Part shown: in pieces, positions 33,096 through 41,593 of the stretch
Layout: each line of letters starts with the position of its first letter
How positions within the stretch are numbered: the stretch's first letter is position 1
Source: Novosphingobium cyanobacteriorum
GTDB taxonomy: Bacteria > Pseudomonadota > Alphaproteobacteria > Sphingomonadales > Sphingomonadaceae
Reading direction: 5' to 3'
DNA: 64,000 nt
NCBI RefSeq assembly: GCF_029436685.1
Contig: NZ_JAROCY010000001.1
Location: forward strand, 1-64,000
Notes under the pieces: model-generated
What the model saw: only the letters and a program-made list of their open reading frames with translations
Databases searched by the model: none
Told to the model about the DNA's origin: nothing
Translations under genes and position numbers: made by a program

Positions 33096-35933
33096 ATGAC
33101 AACGCGCATGCTGATCGATGCGCGCCACCAGGAAGAAACCCGGGTGGCGGTGCTGAAGGGCAACCGTATTGAGGAATTCGACTTTGAATCTGCGGATCAC
33201 AAGCAGATCAAGGGCAACATCTATCTGGCCAAGGTAACACGGGTCGAACCGTCGCTGCAGGCGGCGTTCGTCGACTTTGGCGGCAACCGCCACGGCTTCC
33301 TGGCCTTCAGCGAAATCCACCCGGATTACTACCAGATTCCCAAGGAGGACCGCGAGGCCCTGCTGGCCGAAGAGGCCGCCCATGCCGAGGAAGAGGCCGC
33401 CCTGCGCGCCGCCGAGGACGATGAGGAAGAGGACGACTACGCCGAGGGCGAAGACGGCTATTCCGACGAGGGCGTGACCGAGGTCGATACGTCCGAGAAG
33501 GACGACGTTGCCACGATCGATGGCGGCGTGGTGGAGCGCGGCTTCGAGCATGATGGCGAGGACGCCGGCGAAGAGGGCGATGAAGCCGAAGCCAGCGACG
33601 CCGAAGACGGCGGCGAAGGCGAGGAAGGCAGCGAGGACGGTGGCCGCCAGCGTCGCCAGCGCCGTGGCCGCCGCCAGGGCCGTTCGCAGGGCAAGGAAGC
33701 TGACGAACTGCGCGCCAAGCGCATGGCGCTGCGCCGCCGCTACAAGATCCAGGACGTGATCCAGCGCCGCCAGGTTCTGCTGGTGCAGGTGGTGAAGGAA
33801 GAGCGCGGCAACAAGGGCGCGGCGCTGACCACGTACCTGTCGCTGGCCGGCCGTTACTGCGTGCTGATGCCCAATTCGAGCCATGGCGGCGGCATCAGCC
33901 GCAAGATCAGCTCTGCCGCGGACCGCAAGCGGCTGAAATCTATCATGACCGAGCTGGAGCTGCCCAAATCGATGTCGTGCATCGTGCGCACGGCGGGGCT
34001 GCAGCGCACCAAGCCCGAGATCAAGCGCGACTTCGACTACCTTGCCCGGCTGTGGGACGAGATCCGCGAGCGCACGCTGAAGAGCAGTGCGCCGGCACTG
34101 ATCCATTCGGACAGCGACCTGATCAAGCGCGCGATCCGCGACATCTACAACCGCGACATCGAGGAAGTGGTTGTTGAGGGCGAGTACGGATACCGCGCCG
34201 CCAAGGACTTCATGAAGCTGCTGATGCCCAGCCACGCCAAGCGCGTGCGGGCCTATGTCGATCCGGTCCCGCTGTTCCAGCGCTATGGCGCGGAAGACCA
34301 GCTGACCGCGATGTATGACCCGGTGGTGCAGCTGAAGAGCGGCGGTTACCTGGTGATCAACCCGACCGAGGCGCTGGTTTCGATCGACATCAACTCGGGC
34401 CGCAGCACCAAGGAGCACGGCATCGAGGCGACCGCGCTCAACACCAACCTGGAAGCGGCGCGCGAGATTGCCCGCCAGCTGCGCCTGCGCGACATGGCCG
34501 GGCTGGTGGTCATCGACTTCATCGACATGGAATACGGATCGAACATCCGCAAGGTCGAGAAGGCGATGAAGGACGCGCTGAAGAATGACCGTGCGCGCAT
34601 CCAGGTGGGCCGCATTTCGGGCTTTGGCCTGATGGAAATGAGCCGCCAGCGGCTGCGCACCGGCGTGCTGGAAGCAACCACCCGCGCCTGCCCGCACTGC
34701 GACGGATCGGGCCTGGTGCGCACGGCATCATCGGCCGGGCTTTCCGCGCTGCGCATGATCGAGGACGAGGCCGCCAAGGGCAAGGGCAACGTCATCACGC
34801 TTTATGCTTCGCAGGAAGCGGCGATCTATGTGCTCAACGCCAAGCGCGCCGATCTCGCCGAGATCGAGGACCGTTATGGCGTGACGGTGGAAGTGATCCC
34901 CGAAGGCGAGAACGAAGGCGCGAAGATGCGCGTCGCCTCACGCGGGCCAAAGCCGGAATTCGTGCCCCGCTTCGAACCGATCATCGAGCCTGAAGAAGAG
35001 GACGTGATCGAGGACGAATACGAGGACGAGGAAGAAGCCGAGGATCAGGGCGAGCGCCAGCAGGGCCGTGGTGGCCGTGGGCGTGGCCGTGAAGAGGGTG
35101 AAGGCGAAGGTGAGGGCGAAGGCCGTCGCAAGCGCCGCAAGCGCCGTCGTGGCCGCAATCGCGATCGTCGTGACGAGGACGGTGCGCCGCAGGGCGAAGC
35201 CGGTGACGAAGACGAGACCGAGGGCGCTGAAGAAGCCGGCGAAGGTGCTGGCGAGGATGGTGCCATCGAAGCCGGTGAAGGCGCTGGCGAGGGCGGCGAA
35301 GGAGGAAACGACGGTGAAGGCCGTCGCAAGCGCCGTCGGCGTGGTCGTCGTCGGCGGGGTGGCCGCGATGGTGGCATTAACGGCGAAGGCCAGGCTGAAG
35401 GCGAAGCGGGCGATGAAGCCGGCGATGACGCCGATGCGCCTGCCGCCGCAGAGGCTGTGGTGGCCGAAGTGGCCGAGCCTGTTGCCGCGGCAGAACCGGT
35501 TGCCGAGGAAGCTCCGGCCAAGCCGAAGCGCACCCGTCGCAAGAAGGCCGAGCCGGTTGCCGAGGAAGCCGTGGTTGAAGCAGCCCCGGTGACCGAGGAA
35601 GTGCCCGTGGCCGAGCCGGTGGCGGAGGAAGCTCCGGCCAAGCCGAAGCGCGCGCCGCGCCGCAAGAAGGCCGACGCCGTGGCGGAAGCCGCCCCTGTGG
35701 CCGAGGAAGCGCCTGCCGCCGAACCGGTTGCCGAGGAAACCCCGGCCAAGCCGAAGCGCGCGCCGCGCAAGAAGAAGGCCGATGCCGCCCCGGCAGAAGT
35801 GGCCGAAGCGCCGGCTGCCGAAGCGGTGAGCGAGCCGGTTGCCGACGCTGGCGCAGATGCCGCCCCGGCAGCGGAATCCGCCGAGGATGGCCCGCCGCGC
35901 CGCGGCTGGTGGCAGCGCACGTTCGGGGCCTGA
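33096..35933 (+). CDS. rne: Ribonuclease E
   Basis: Endonuclease that starts mRNA decay and processes rRNA and tRNA; scaffold of the degradosome. The S1 RNA-binding domain begins near residue 37 but is split by an insertion (about 90-215) that is first very acidic and then Arg-rich. The DNase-I-like catalytic core carries the Mg aspartates in VSIDINSGR and VVIDFIDME, and the Zn-link CPHCDGSG. The C-terminal half (about 610-945) is disordered: Glu/Arg-rich, then about four imperfect repeats of the type PVAEEAPAKPKR with RRKK. The ATG at 33096 has GGAG nine bases upstream. No autoinhibitory or helical scaffold motif is evident to me. Confidence 0.95.
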   Translation: MTTRMLIDARHQEETRVAVLKGNRIEEFDFESADHKQIKGNIYLAKVTRVEPSLQAAFVDFGGNRHGFLAFSEIHPDYYQIPKEDREALLAEEAAHAEEEAALRAAEDDEEEDDYAEGEDGYSDEGVTEVDTSEKDDVATIDGGVVERGFEHDGEDAGEEGDEAEASDAEDGGEGEEGSEDGGRQRRQRRGRRQGRSQGKEADELRAKRMALRRRYKIQDVIQRRQVLLVQVVKEERGNKGAALTTYLSLAGRYCVLMPNSSHGGGISRKISSAADRKRLKSIMTELELPKSMSCIVRTAGLQRTKPEIKRDFDYLARLWDEIRERTLKSSAPALIHSDSDLIKRAIRDIYNRDIEEVVVEGEYGYRAAKDFMKLLMPSHAKRVRAYVDPVPLFQRYGAEDQLTAMYDPVVQLKSGGYLVINPTEALVSIDINSGRSTKEHGIEATALNTNLEAAREIARQLRLRDMAGLVVIDFIDMEYGSNIRKVEKAMKDALKNDRARIQVGRISGFGLMEMSRQRLRTGVLEATTRACPHCDGSGLVRTASSAGLSALRMIEDEAAKGKGNVITLYASQEAAIYVLNAKRADLAEIEDRYGVTVEVIPEGENEGAKMRVASRGPKPEFVPRFEPIIEPEEEDVIEDEYEDEEEAEDQGERQQGRGGRGRGREEGEGEGEGEGRRKRRKRRRGRNRDRRDEDGAPQGEAGDEDETEGAEEAGEGAGEDGAIEAGEGAGEGGEGGNDGEGRRKRRRRGRRRRGGRDGGINGEGQAEGEAGDEAGDDADAPAAAEAVVAEVAEPVAAAEPVAEEAPAKPKRTRRKKAEPVAEEAVVEAAPVTEEVPVAEPVAEEAPAKPKRAPRRKKADAVAEAAPVAEEAPAAEPVAEETPAKPKRAPRKKKADAAPAEVAEAPAAEAVSEPVADAGADAAPAAESAEDGPPRRGWWQRTFGA

Positions 35934-35964
35934 TCGGGCCCAGGGCGAAGGCCTGAAAGAAAAG

Positions 35965-35997
35965 ACCCCGCCGGGCCTGGTGCCTGGCGGGGTTTTT
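35965..35997 (+). terminator. Rho-independent terminator of rne
   Basis: ACCCCGCC (35965-35972) pairs with GGCGGGGT (35986-35993), followed by TTTTT, 32 bp after the rne stop. Confidence 0.9.
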
Positions 35998-36053
35998 CTT
36001 TGGTGGTCGGGTGCAGGAAGCAGGTTTCGCGCAAAGACGCGAAGATTAGGGTT

Positions 36054-36141
36054 CGCGCAGAGGCGCAGAGGCGCAGAGAAACGGAAGTGATAAAAGGCGG
36101 CCGCACCGCAGGCCTTTATCGCTTCTCCGCGCCTCTGCGCG
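36054..36141. repeat. Palindromic repeat element downstream of rne
   Basis: CGCGCAGAGGCGC (36054-36066) returns exactly inverted at 36129-36141. The left arm continues as a short tandem of GCAGAGGCG, and an inner pair AAAGGC/GCCTTT adds a second stem. This cagaggcgc type of repeat occurs between genes in sphingomonads. Confidence 0.65.
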
Positions 36142-36171
36142 ATACTCTTAGTGGCTTTGCACGAGCAAAGA

Positions 36172-36212
36172 AGCCCACCCCGACTTCTTCCGCAGGCGGG
36201 AGGACCGGGGTG
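36172..36212 (-). terminator. Likely terminator of amt
   Basis: Read on the minus strand, CACCCCG pairs with CGGGGTG (36206-36212 with 36176-36182) and is followed by the T-containing GGCTTCTTTGC. It lies about 20 bp after the amt stop codon. The U-tract is short. Confidence 0.45.
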
Positions 36213-36231
36213 CGCTTATGACCCACCAGGC

Positions 36232-37542
36232 TCAGTCGAATTCCCAGGCGCGTTCGCCGTGGCTGGTGATGTCGAGGCCTTCGCGTTCCTCGTCCTCGCT
36301 GACGCGGATGGGCACGACCATCGAGACCATCAGGCCGGCGATGACCGTGGCGATGGCGCTCCAGGCGGCGACCACGCCCACCCCGGCGATCTGGGCGAAG
36401 AGCTGGCGGGCAAGGCCCATGCCTTCGGCATAGCCGGTGCCGCCCAGCGCGGGAGAGATGAACACCGCCAGCAGGACCGAGCCGATCATGCCGCCGACGC
36501 CGTGGACGGCGAAGACATCGAGTGAATCGTCGATCTCCAGCCGCTGCTTGACCAGCAGGATCATGGGATAGCAGACCACTGCCGCGGCGACGCCGAAGAC
36601 CATCGCCGCGCCAGGCGCGATATAGCCAGCGGCAGGCGTGACGGTGGCGAGGCCGGCGATGGCGCCGGTGGCGAAGCCGACCGAGGTGCACTTGCCCACG
36701 GCGAAGCGTTCGATCAGGATCCACACCAGCGCGGCAACGCAGGCGGCGACGTGGGTGTTGATAATCGCGGCGGCAGCGTCGTCATTGGCGGCGAGTGCTG
36801 ATCCGCCGTTGAAGCCGAACCAGCCCACCCACAGCAGCGCCGCGCCGGCCATCGTCAGCGCGGGCGAGTGCGGCAGCATCAGCGTCTTCGGAAAGCCCAT
36901 GCGCTTGCCCAGAAGGAGCGCGACGACGAGCGCGGAGACGCCCGCCGTGGTGTGGACGACAATGCCGCCGGCAAAATCCATGGTGCCGAGGCGCGTGGCG
37001 AGCCAGCCGCCGCCCCAGATCCAGTGTGCGACGGGAGCGTAGACGATCAGGCTCCACAGTGCGCAGAAGGCGACGACCCAGCCGAAGCGGGCGCGGTCAA
37101 CCCAGGCGCCGACCATCAGCGCGGGCGTGATCAGTGCAAAGCACATCTGGAACAGGGCGAAGGCGCTTTCGGGAATGGCGGTGTTGGGGCGCACATTGCC
37201 CAGATCGAGCAGCATCCACGCGTTGCCCGCGCCCAGCCAGCCGTTGGTGACGGTGCCGAAGGCGAGCGTATAGCCCACCATGACCCACAGCAGCGAGGCC
37301 ACGGCGGCAATCGCGCCGACCTGAACCAGCACTGCGAGGAAGCCCTTGGCGCGGACGAGGCCGCCGTAGAACAGGGTGAGGCCGGGGGCGGCCATCATCA
37401 GCACGAGCGCGGAGGAAATGAGGATCCATGCGGTGTCGCCGGTATCGGCCGCGTCAACCGTGGACCCGCCAACCTGCGCATGTGCGAGGGCCGGCAGCGT
37501 CAGTGCCGCCAGCGCGGCGATGGCGCCCAAAGATTTCCGCAT
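36232..37542 (-). CDS. amtB: Ammonium transporter (Amt family)
   Basis: Inner membrane ammonia channel, 436 residues with a cleavable signal peptide (ends ALAHA-QVG) and eleven helices, as in AmtB. Landmarks: DTAWILISSALVLMM, APGLTLFYGGLVR, DFAGGIVVHTTAG (first pore His region), GWFGFNGGSA, and VFAVHGVGGMIG (second pore His). The start at 37542 follows GGGAGAG. The PII protein gene glnK, which usually sits beside amtB, is not next to it here: the neighbours are rne and a dehydrogenase. It may respond to NtrC, but no site is evident. Confidence 0.94.
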   Translation of the reverse strand: MRKSLGAIAALAALTLPALAHAQVGGSTVDAADTGDTAWILISSALVLMMAAPGLTLFYGGLVRAKGFLAVLVQVGAIAAVASLLWVMVGYTLAFGTVTNGWLGAGNAWMLLDLGNVRPNTAIPESAFALFQMCFALITPALMVGAWVDRARFGWVVAFCALWSLIVYAPVAHWIWGGGWLATRLGTMDFAGGIVVHTTAGVSALVVALLLGKRMGFPKTLMLPHSPALTMAGAALLWVGWFGFNGGSALAANDDAAAAIINTHVAACVAALVWILIERFAVGKCTSVGFATGAIAGLATVTPAAGYIAPGAAMVFGVAAAVVCYPMILLVKQRLEIDDSLDVFAVHGVGGMIGSVLLAVFISPALGGTGYAEGMGLARQLFAQIAGVGVVAAWSAIATVIAGLMVSMVVPIRVSEDEEREGLDITSHGERAWEFD

Positions 37543-37684
37543 TGCAAAGCTCTCCCTCGCACCGCCGTGCAATCGCTTGCGGCGGCCTGATCCCGCGCAT
37601 CGTCTAGGCAAGAGCATTGCGCGCCGCAAGCGGTTCGCGAAACGAAGTGTTACAAAATGGGCGCTGGCGTAATACCGAGGCCAA

Positions 37685-38713
37685 TCACATCCAGCCTTCG
37701 AGCACCTGATCTGGCGGGCGATGACCATCGGCCCAGAAGCGGATGTTGGCGATGACCTTGTCGCCCGAGGCGGCGCGCCCTTCAAAGGTGGCGCTGCCCA
37801 TGTGGGGCAGGATGGCGACATTGGGGTGATCGCGCAGGCGCTGGTCGACCATCGGTTCGTGTTCGAACACATCGAGCCCGGCGCCGCCGATGCGGCCTTC
37901 CTGCAGCGCCTCGATAAGCGCCTCTTCCTCGACAATGGTGCCGCGCGCGGTGTTCACCAGATAGGCATCGGGCCGCATCAGCGCGATGCGGCGGGCGTCG
38001 ATAAGGTGGCGGGTGTCGGGTTTGGCGGGGCAGTGGAGCGTGAGGATGTCCGCCCCGGCGACAAGCGCATCAAGATCGGGTTCGAAACGCGCGCCGAGCA
38101 TGTTCTCCAACGCTTCGGGCAGGCGGTGGCGGTTGTGATAAACCACCGAGAGGCCGAAGGCGCGGGCGCGGTGGGCGACGGCCTGGCCGATGCGGCCCAT
38201 GCCGACGATGCCCAGCACCTTTCCGCCGACGCGGTGGCCGAGCAGGGTGGAGGGCGACCAGCCCTGCCACTGGCCCGAACGCAGCACGCGGCCGCCATAG
38301 TTGAGCCGGCGGGTGACCGAGAGGATCAGCGCCATGGCCATGTCGGCGGTATCGTCGGTGAAGACGCCGGGTGTGTTGGTGACGATGATCTTGCGCGCGC
38401 GGGCGGCGGCGAGATCGATGTGTTCGATGCCGGCGCCGAAATTGGCGATCAGGCCCAGCTGCGGCCCGGCACGGGCGATGAGGGCGGCGTCGATGGTATC
38501 GGTGACGGTGGGTACCAGCACGTGGGCTTCGGCCATTAGCGCGGCAAGATCGTCGGGCGAGAGCGGGCCATCGGATTCGTTGAGGACAACGTCGAACAGT
38601 TCGGCCATGCGCGCCTCGGTTTCGGGCAGCAGGCGGCGGGTGACGGCGACGCGGGGCCTGCCTTCGATGCGGCGCGTGGAACGCAGGTCTGCTTGGCGGG
38701 CATGAGTTGGCAT
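37685..38713 (-). CDS. D-isomer-specific 2-hydroxyacid dehydrogenase
   Basis: NAD(P)H-dependent dehydrogenase of the glyoxylate reductase/hydroxypyruvate reductase type. Rossmann motif VLGIVGMGRIGQAVA (about 155-169), substrate loop NFGAGIEHID, catalytic Arg in NTARGTIV, Glu in LDVFEHEP and His in ILPHMGSA. The ATG at 38713 gives 342 residues; a further in-frame ATG lies at 38737. On the minus strand TTGACC (38750-38745) and GATAGC (38728-38723) are 16 bp apart, which would start transcription only a few bases before 38713 and so favours that codon. Glyoxylate or hydroxypyruvate is the most likely substrate. Confidence 0.88.
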   Translation of the reverse strand: MPTHARQADLRSTRRIEGRPRVAVTRRLLPETEARMAELFDVVLNESDGPLSPDDLAALMAEAHVLVPTVTDTIDAALIARAGPQLGLIANFGAGIEHIDLAAARARKIIVTNTPGVFTDDTADMAMALILSVTRRLNYGGRVLRSGQWQGWSPSTLLGHRVGGKVLGIVGMGRIGQAVAHRARAFGLSVVYHNRHRLPEALENMLGARFEPDLDALVAGADILTLHCPAKPDTRHLIDARRIALMRPDAYLVNTARGTIVEEEALIEALQEGRIGGAGLDVFEHEPMVDQRLRDHPNVAILPHMGSATFEGRAASGDKVIANIRFWADGHRPPDQVLEGWM

Positions 38714-38737
38714 GGCGCAACCGCTATCCCCCCTCAT

Positions 38738-38830
38738 GCGTTGCGGTCAAGCGCGCCTTGTCCAGATCGTGTTGCGGTCAAGCGCGCCCTGCCCATAACG
38801 CGTTGCGGTCAAGCTTGCCTTGCCCTTGCG
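38738..38830. repeat. Three tandem 31-bp direct repeats
   Basis: Units at 38738-38768, 38769-38799 and 38800-38830 share the core GTTGCGGTCAAGC with exactly 31-bp spacing, about three helical turns. Each unit carries CTTGACC on the minus strand, the -35 form favoured in alphaproteobacteria. They lie in the divergent promoter region between the dehydrogenase and SH3-protein genes. Confidence 0.9.
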
Positions 38831-38884
38831 ACATGATGATGTATCGGGGCAGGGACGCCGCATGAAGCAAAGGAGCCGACGCCA

Positions 38885-39358
38885 ATGTCCCGGGTGAAAC
38901 CGCTGATCGCGATCGCGCTGGGCCTTGCCGTGGCCGGGGGCGCCGCACAGGCCGAGGACGGCAACGGGCGGTACTGGGTTTCGCTGCGCAAGAGCGAAAG
39001 CAACATGCGCGTGGGGCCCGGGCGGGAATACCGCATCAGCTGGGTCTACATTCGGCCCGGCCTGCCGATGAAGGTGCTGCGCGAAATGGGCGGCTGGGCG
39101 CTGGTGGAAGACCCGGACGGCGTGCGCGGCTGGATGTTGCAGCAGTTCATCACCAGCAAGGTCCACACCGGCGTGGTCAAGGGGCAGGTGGCGGAAATCC
39201 GCGAAAACAAGGACGGATCGGGCCGCCTGCTGTGGCGCGCGGCGCCGGGCGTGGTCGCAAAGATCAAGGACTGCGACGACGGCTGGTGCAAGGTTGACGT
39301 CGATGGTCGGCAGGGCTTCATGAACCAGGCCGCGATGTGGGGCGCGGGCGCCCCGTAG
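38885..39358 (+). CDS. Exported bacterial SH3-domain protein
   Basis: A 157-residue protein with a Sec signal peptide (cleavage near GGAAQA-EDG) and two SH3b-like units: about 32-90 (YWVSLRKSESNMRVGPG, then GWALVEDPDGVRGWM) and about 95-150 (LLWRAAPGVVAKIKDC, then DGWCKVDVDGRQGFM). The family (SH3_4, YgiM-like) binds wall peptides or acts as a periplasmic adaptor. Two cysteines in the second unit (KDCDDGWC) could form a disulfide. A GGAG ribosome site precedes the ATG. Its function in this organism is unknown. Confidence 0.85.
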   Translation: MSRVKPLIAIALGLAVAGGAAQAEDGNGRYWVSLRKSESNMRVGPGREYRISWVYIRPGLPMKVLREMGGWALVEDPDGVRGWMLQQFITSKVHTGVVKGQVAEIRENKDGSGRLLWRAAPGVVAKIKDCDDGWCKVDVDGRQGFMNQAAMWGAGAP

Positions 39359-39368
39359 GAGGGTGAGG

Positions 39369-39388
39369 CTCCCCGGCGAACCGGGGAG
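39369..39388. terminator. Hairpin between convergent genes
   Basis: CTCCCCGG (39369-39376) pairs with CCGGGGAG (39381-39388) around a CGAA tetraloop, between the convergent SH3-protein and thiolase genes. No clear T-run follows on either strand. Confidence 0.45.
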
Positions 39389-39399
39389 ACTTCGCTATA

Positions 39400-40593
39400 T
39401 CAAACCAGTTCGATGGCCACTGCCGTGGCTTCGCCCCCGCCGATGCACAGGCTGGCGACGCCCTTCTTCAGGCCCTTGTGCTTCAGCGCGCCGATCAGCG
39501 TGGTGACGATGCGCGCGCCCGATGCGCCGAGCGGGTGGCCGAGGGCGGTGGCGCCGCCGTGAACGTTGATCCTGTCATGCGGAATGCCCAGATCGTGCAT
39601 CGCGAACATGGCGACGCAGGCGAAGGCTTCATTCACCTCGAACAGATCGACGTCGCCGACCGACCAGCCGGCCTGGGCCAGCACCTTCTGGATCGCGCCA
39701 ACCGGGGCAGTGGTGAACTTGGCCGGTTCCTGTGCATGGGCGGCGATACCTACAACCTTGGCCACCGGAGCGAGGCCCTTTTCGGCAGCGAGGCTGGCGC
39801 GGGTGAGCACCAGCGCGGCGGCGCCATCGGAGATCGAGGAAGAACTGGCTGCGGTGATCGTGCCGTCCTTGGCGAAGGCGGGCTTGAGCGACGGGATCTT
39901 GTCCGGCCGGCCCTTGCCCGGCTGTTCGTCGGTATCGACAACAGTTTCACCGGCACGGGTGGCGATGGTGACGGGCACGACCTCGCTGGCGAAGCCGCCA
40001 TCGGCGATCGCGGCCTGGGCGCGGCGCAGGGATTCGATGGCGTAGCTGTCCTGCTGTTCGCGGGTCAGCTGGTATTCGTTGGCGGTCGCCTGCGCGAACG
40101 TGCCCATCGCGCCGCCCTGGTAGGCGTCTTCCAGGCCATCGAGGAACATGTGGTCATAGGCGGTATCGTGGCCGATGCGCGCGCCCGAGCGATGCTTCTT
40201 GAGCAGGTAGGGTGCGTTGGTCATCGATTCCATCCCGCCCGCCACGATCAGGTCGGCACTGCCCGCGGCGATGGCTTCGGCACCCATCATCACGGTCATC
40301 ATGCCCGAACCGCAGACCTTGTTGACGGTGGTCGCCTCAACCGACTTGGGCAGGCCGGCCTTGAGCGCGGCCTGGCGGGCAGGGGCCTGGCCGAGGCCGG
40401 CAGGCAGCACGCAGCCCATGTAGATGCGTTCGATGTCGTCACCGGCAACGCCGGCGCGCTCGACTGCGGCCTTCACCGCCGTGGCGCCGAGATCGGTGGC
40501 GGAAACATCGGCCAGCGCGCCCTGAAGTCCGCCCATCGGGGTGCGGGCATAGGACAGGATGACGACCGGATCGGCAGCGGAGAACTGGGCCAT
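39400..40593 (-). CDS. Acetyl-CoA C-acetyltransferase (thiolase)
   Basis: Degradative/biosynthetic thiolase joining or splitting acetyl-CoA units, 397 residues. The nucleophilic cysteine is in VNKVCGSGMM (about 90), the thiolase signature NVHGGATALGHPLGASGAR holds the catalytic His (about 350), and the second cysteine is in SLCIGGGEA (about 380); VNEAFA is also present. The ATG at 40593 follows AAGAAAGAG. Such enzymes serve acetoacetyl-CoA formation for polyhydroxybutyrate, or ketone breakdown (atoB, phaA); no neighbouring phaB or CoA-transferase decides between them. Confidence 0.93.
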   Translation of the reverse strand: MAQFSAADPVVILSYARTPMGGLQGALADVSATDLGATAVKAAVERAGVAGDDIERIYMGCVLPAGLGQAPARQAALKAGLPKSVEATTVNKVCGSGMMTVMMGAEAIAAGSADLIVAGGMESMTNAPYLLKKHRSGARIGHDTAYDHMFLDGLEDAYQGGAMGTFAQATANEYQLTREQQDSYAIESLRRAQAAIADGGFASEVVPVTIATRAGETVVDTDEQPGKGRPDKIPSLKPAFAKDGTITAASSSSISDGAAALVLTRASLAAEKGLAPVAKVVGIAAHAQEPAKFTTAPVGAIQKVLAQAGWSVGDVDLFEVNEAFACVAMFAMHDLGIPHDRINVHGGATALGHPLGASGARIVTTLIGALKHKGLKKGVASLCIGGGEATAVAIELV

Positions 40594-40697
40594 GGCGAAC
40601 ACTCTTTCTTGTGCTAGGTGACGAGCCACTCGGGATCGGGGTGTTCAATAGTGTTGCACCGCAACAATTGCAATTCGGGGACGGGGGGCGGATTGCC

Positions 40698-41489
40698 ATG
40701 GACACCGACCTGATCCTGTCCGCGACCATTCCGCCGGGGGTCATGCTGGCGGGGGGCGGCGTGCTCGGCGCGATCATCGGCAGTTTCCTGGGCGCCGCGC
40801 TTGAGCGGTTGCCTGCGGAAAGGTCCATCGTCACCGGTAGATCGGCCTGCGACCACTGCGGAACGGCACTGGCGGTGCAGGACCTCGTACCCGTCATCTC
40901 CTGGCTCGCGCTGAAAGGGCGGTGCCGCACCTGTGGCGGCAGGATCGGCGCGTGGCAGCTGGCCTGCGAACTGGGCGGGGCGGCCATCGGGCTGGCGAGC
41001 GTGGCCCTGGCGCCCGTAGGGCTGGCGCTGGCGGCGATGGTTCTTGGCTGGCAGCTGTTGCTGCTGGCGCTGCTGGACCTGCGCCATCTGTGGCTGCCGC
41101 GCGTGCTGACCGGGGTGCTGGCCGCCAATGGCCTGCTGCTGGCAGCAGGGCGAAGCTGGGCGATGCAGGACATTTTTCCGCTGGAATGGGCGCTGATCGG
41201 TGGGGCGCTGGGCTTTGGCATGCTGTGGAGCGTGGCCTTCGGCTATCGCCGGTTGCGCGGGCGCGAAGGCATGGGCGGGGGCGATCCGCCGTTGATGGGG
41301 GCGATCGGGCTGTGGCTGGGGCCATTGGGCGTGGTCCATACGCTGCTGGGCGCGGCGCTGGTGGGCCTGATCGCAGCGATTGCCATGCACGTTTCCGGGC
41401 GTAAGATCGGTGCGGATACCGCGCTTCCGCTGGGAACATGCCTTGCCGCTACGGCATGGCCAATGTTCCTGTTCAGCGGATTTGGTTAA
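40698..41489 (+). CDS. Type IV prepilin peptidase/N-methyltransferase (PilD/GspO-like)
   Basis: Inner membrane aspartic protease that trims and methylates prepilin-like proteins. It has an N-terminal methylase region with two CXXC pairs (CDHCG and CRTCG) separated by VQDLVPVISWL, as in PilD. Several helices follow, with the first aspartate in LLDLRHLWLP and the second in GGGDPPLMGA. The family pattern is GxGDxKL, so the lysine is proline here. The ATG at 40698 gives 263 residues. No pilus or type II secretion gene is nearby, so its substrates are encoded elsewhere. Confidence 0.87.
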   Translation: MDTDLILSATIPPGVMLAGGGVLGAIIGSFLGAALERLPAERSIVTGRSACDHCGTALAVQDLVPVISWLALKGRCRTCGGRIGAWQLACELGGAAIGLASVALAPVGLALAAMVLGWQLLLLALLDLRHLWLPRVLTGVLAANGLLLAAGRSWAMQDIFPLEWALIGGALGFGMLWSVAFGYRRLRGREGMGGGDPPLMGAIGLWLGPLGVVHTLLGAALVGLIAAIAMHVSGRKIGADTALPLGTCLAATAWPMFLFSGFG

Positions 41490-41593
41490 CGAATCAGCGT
41501 CTGGAGCCTCGGCTCCGGATTCACGTTTTGCGGCGATTTCCCAATCGCCAGATGAAGCCATCTGGCTCGAAATCGCTCGAGGGGAGAAGGCCA

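Noticed and set aside
32630..33172. 180-codon open frame in the rne leader
   Set aside because: Low-quality composition, no ribosome site, and it overlaps the true rne start in another frame.
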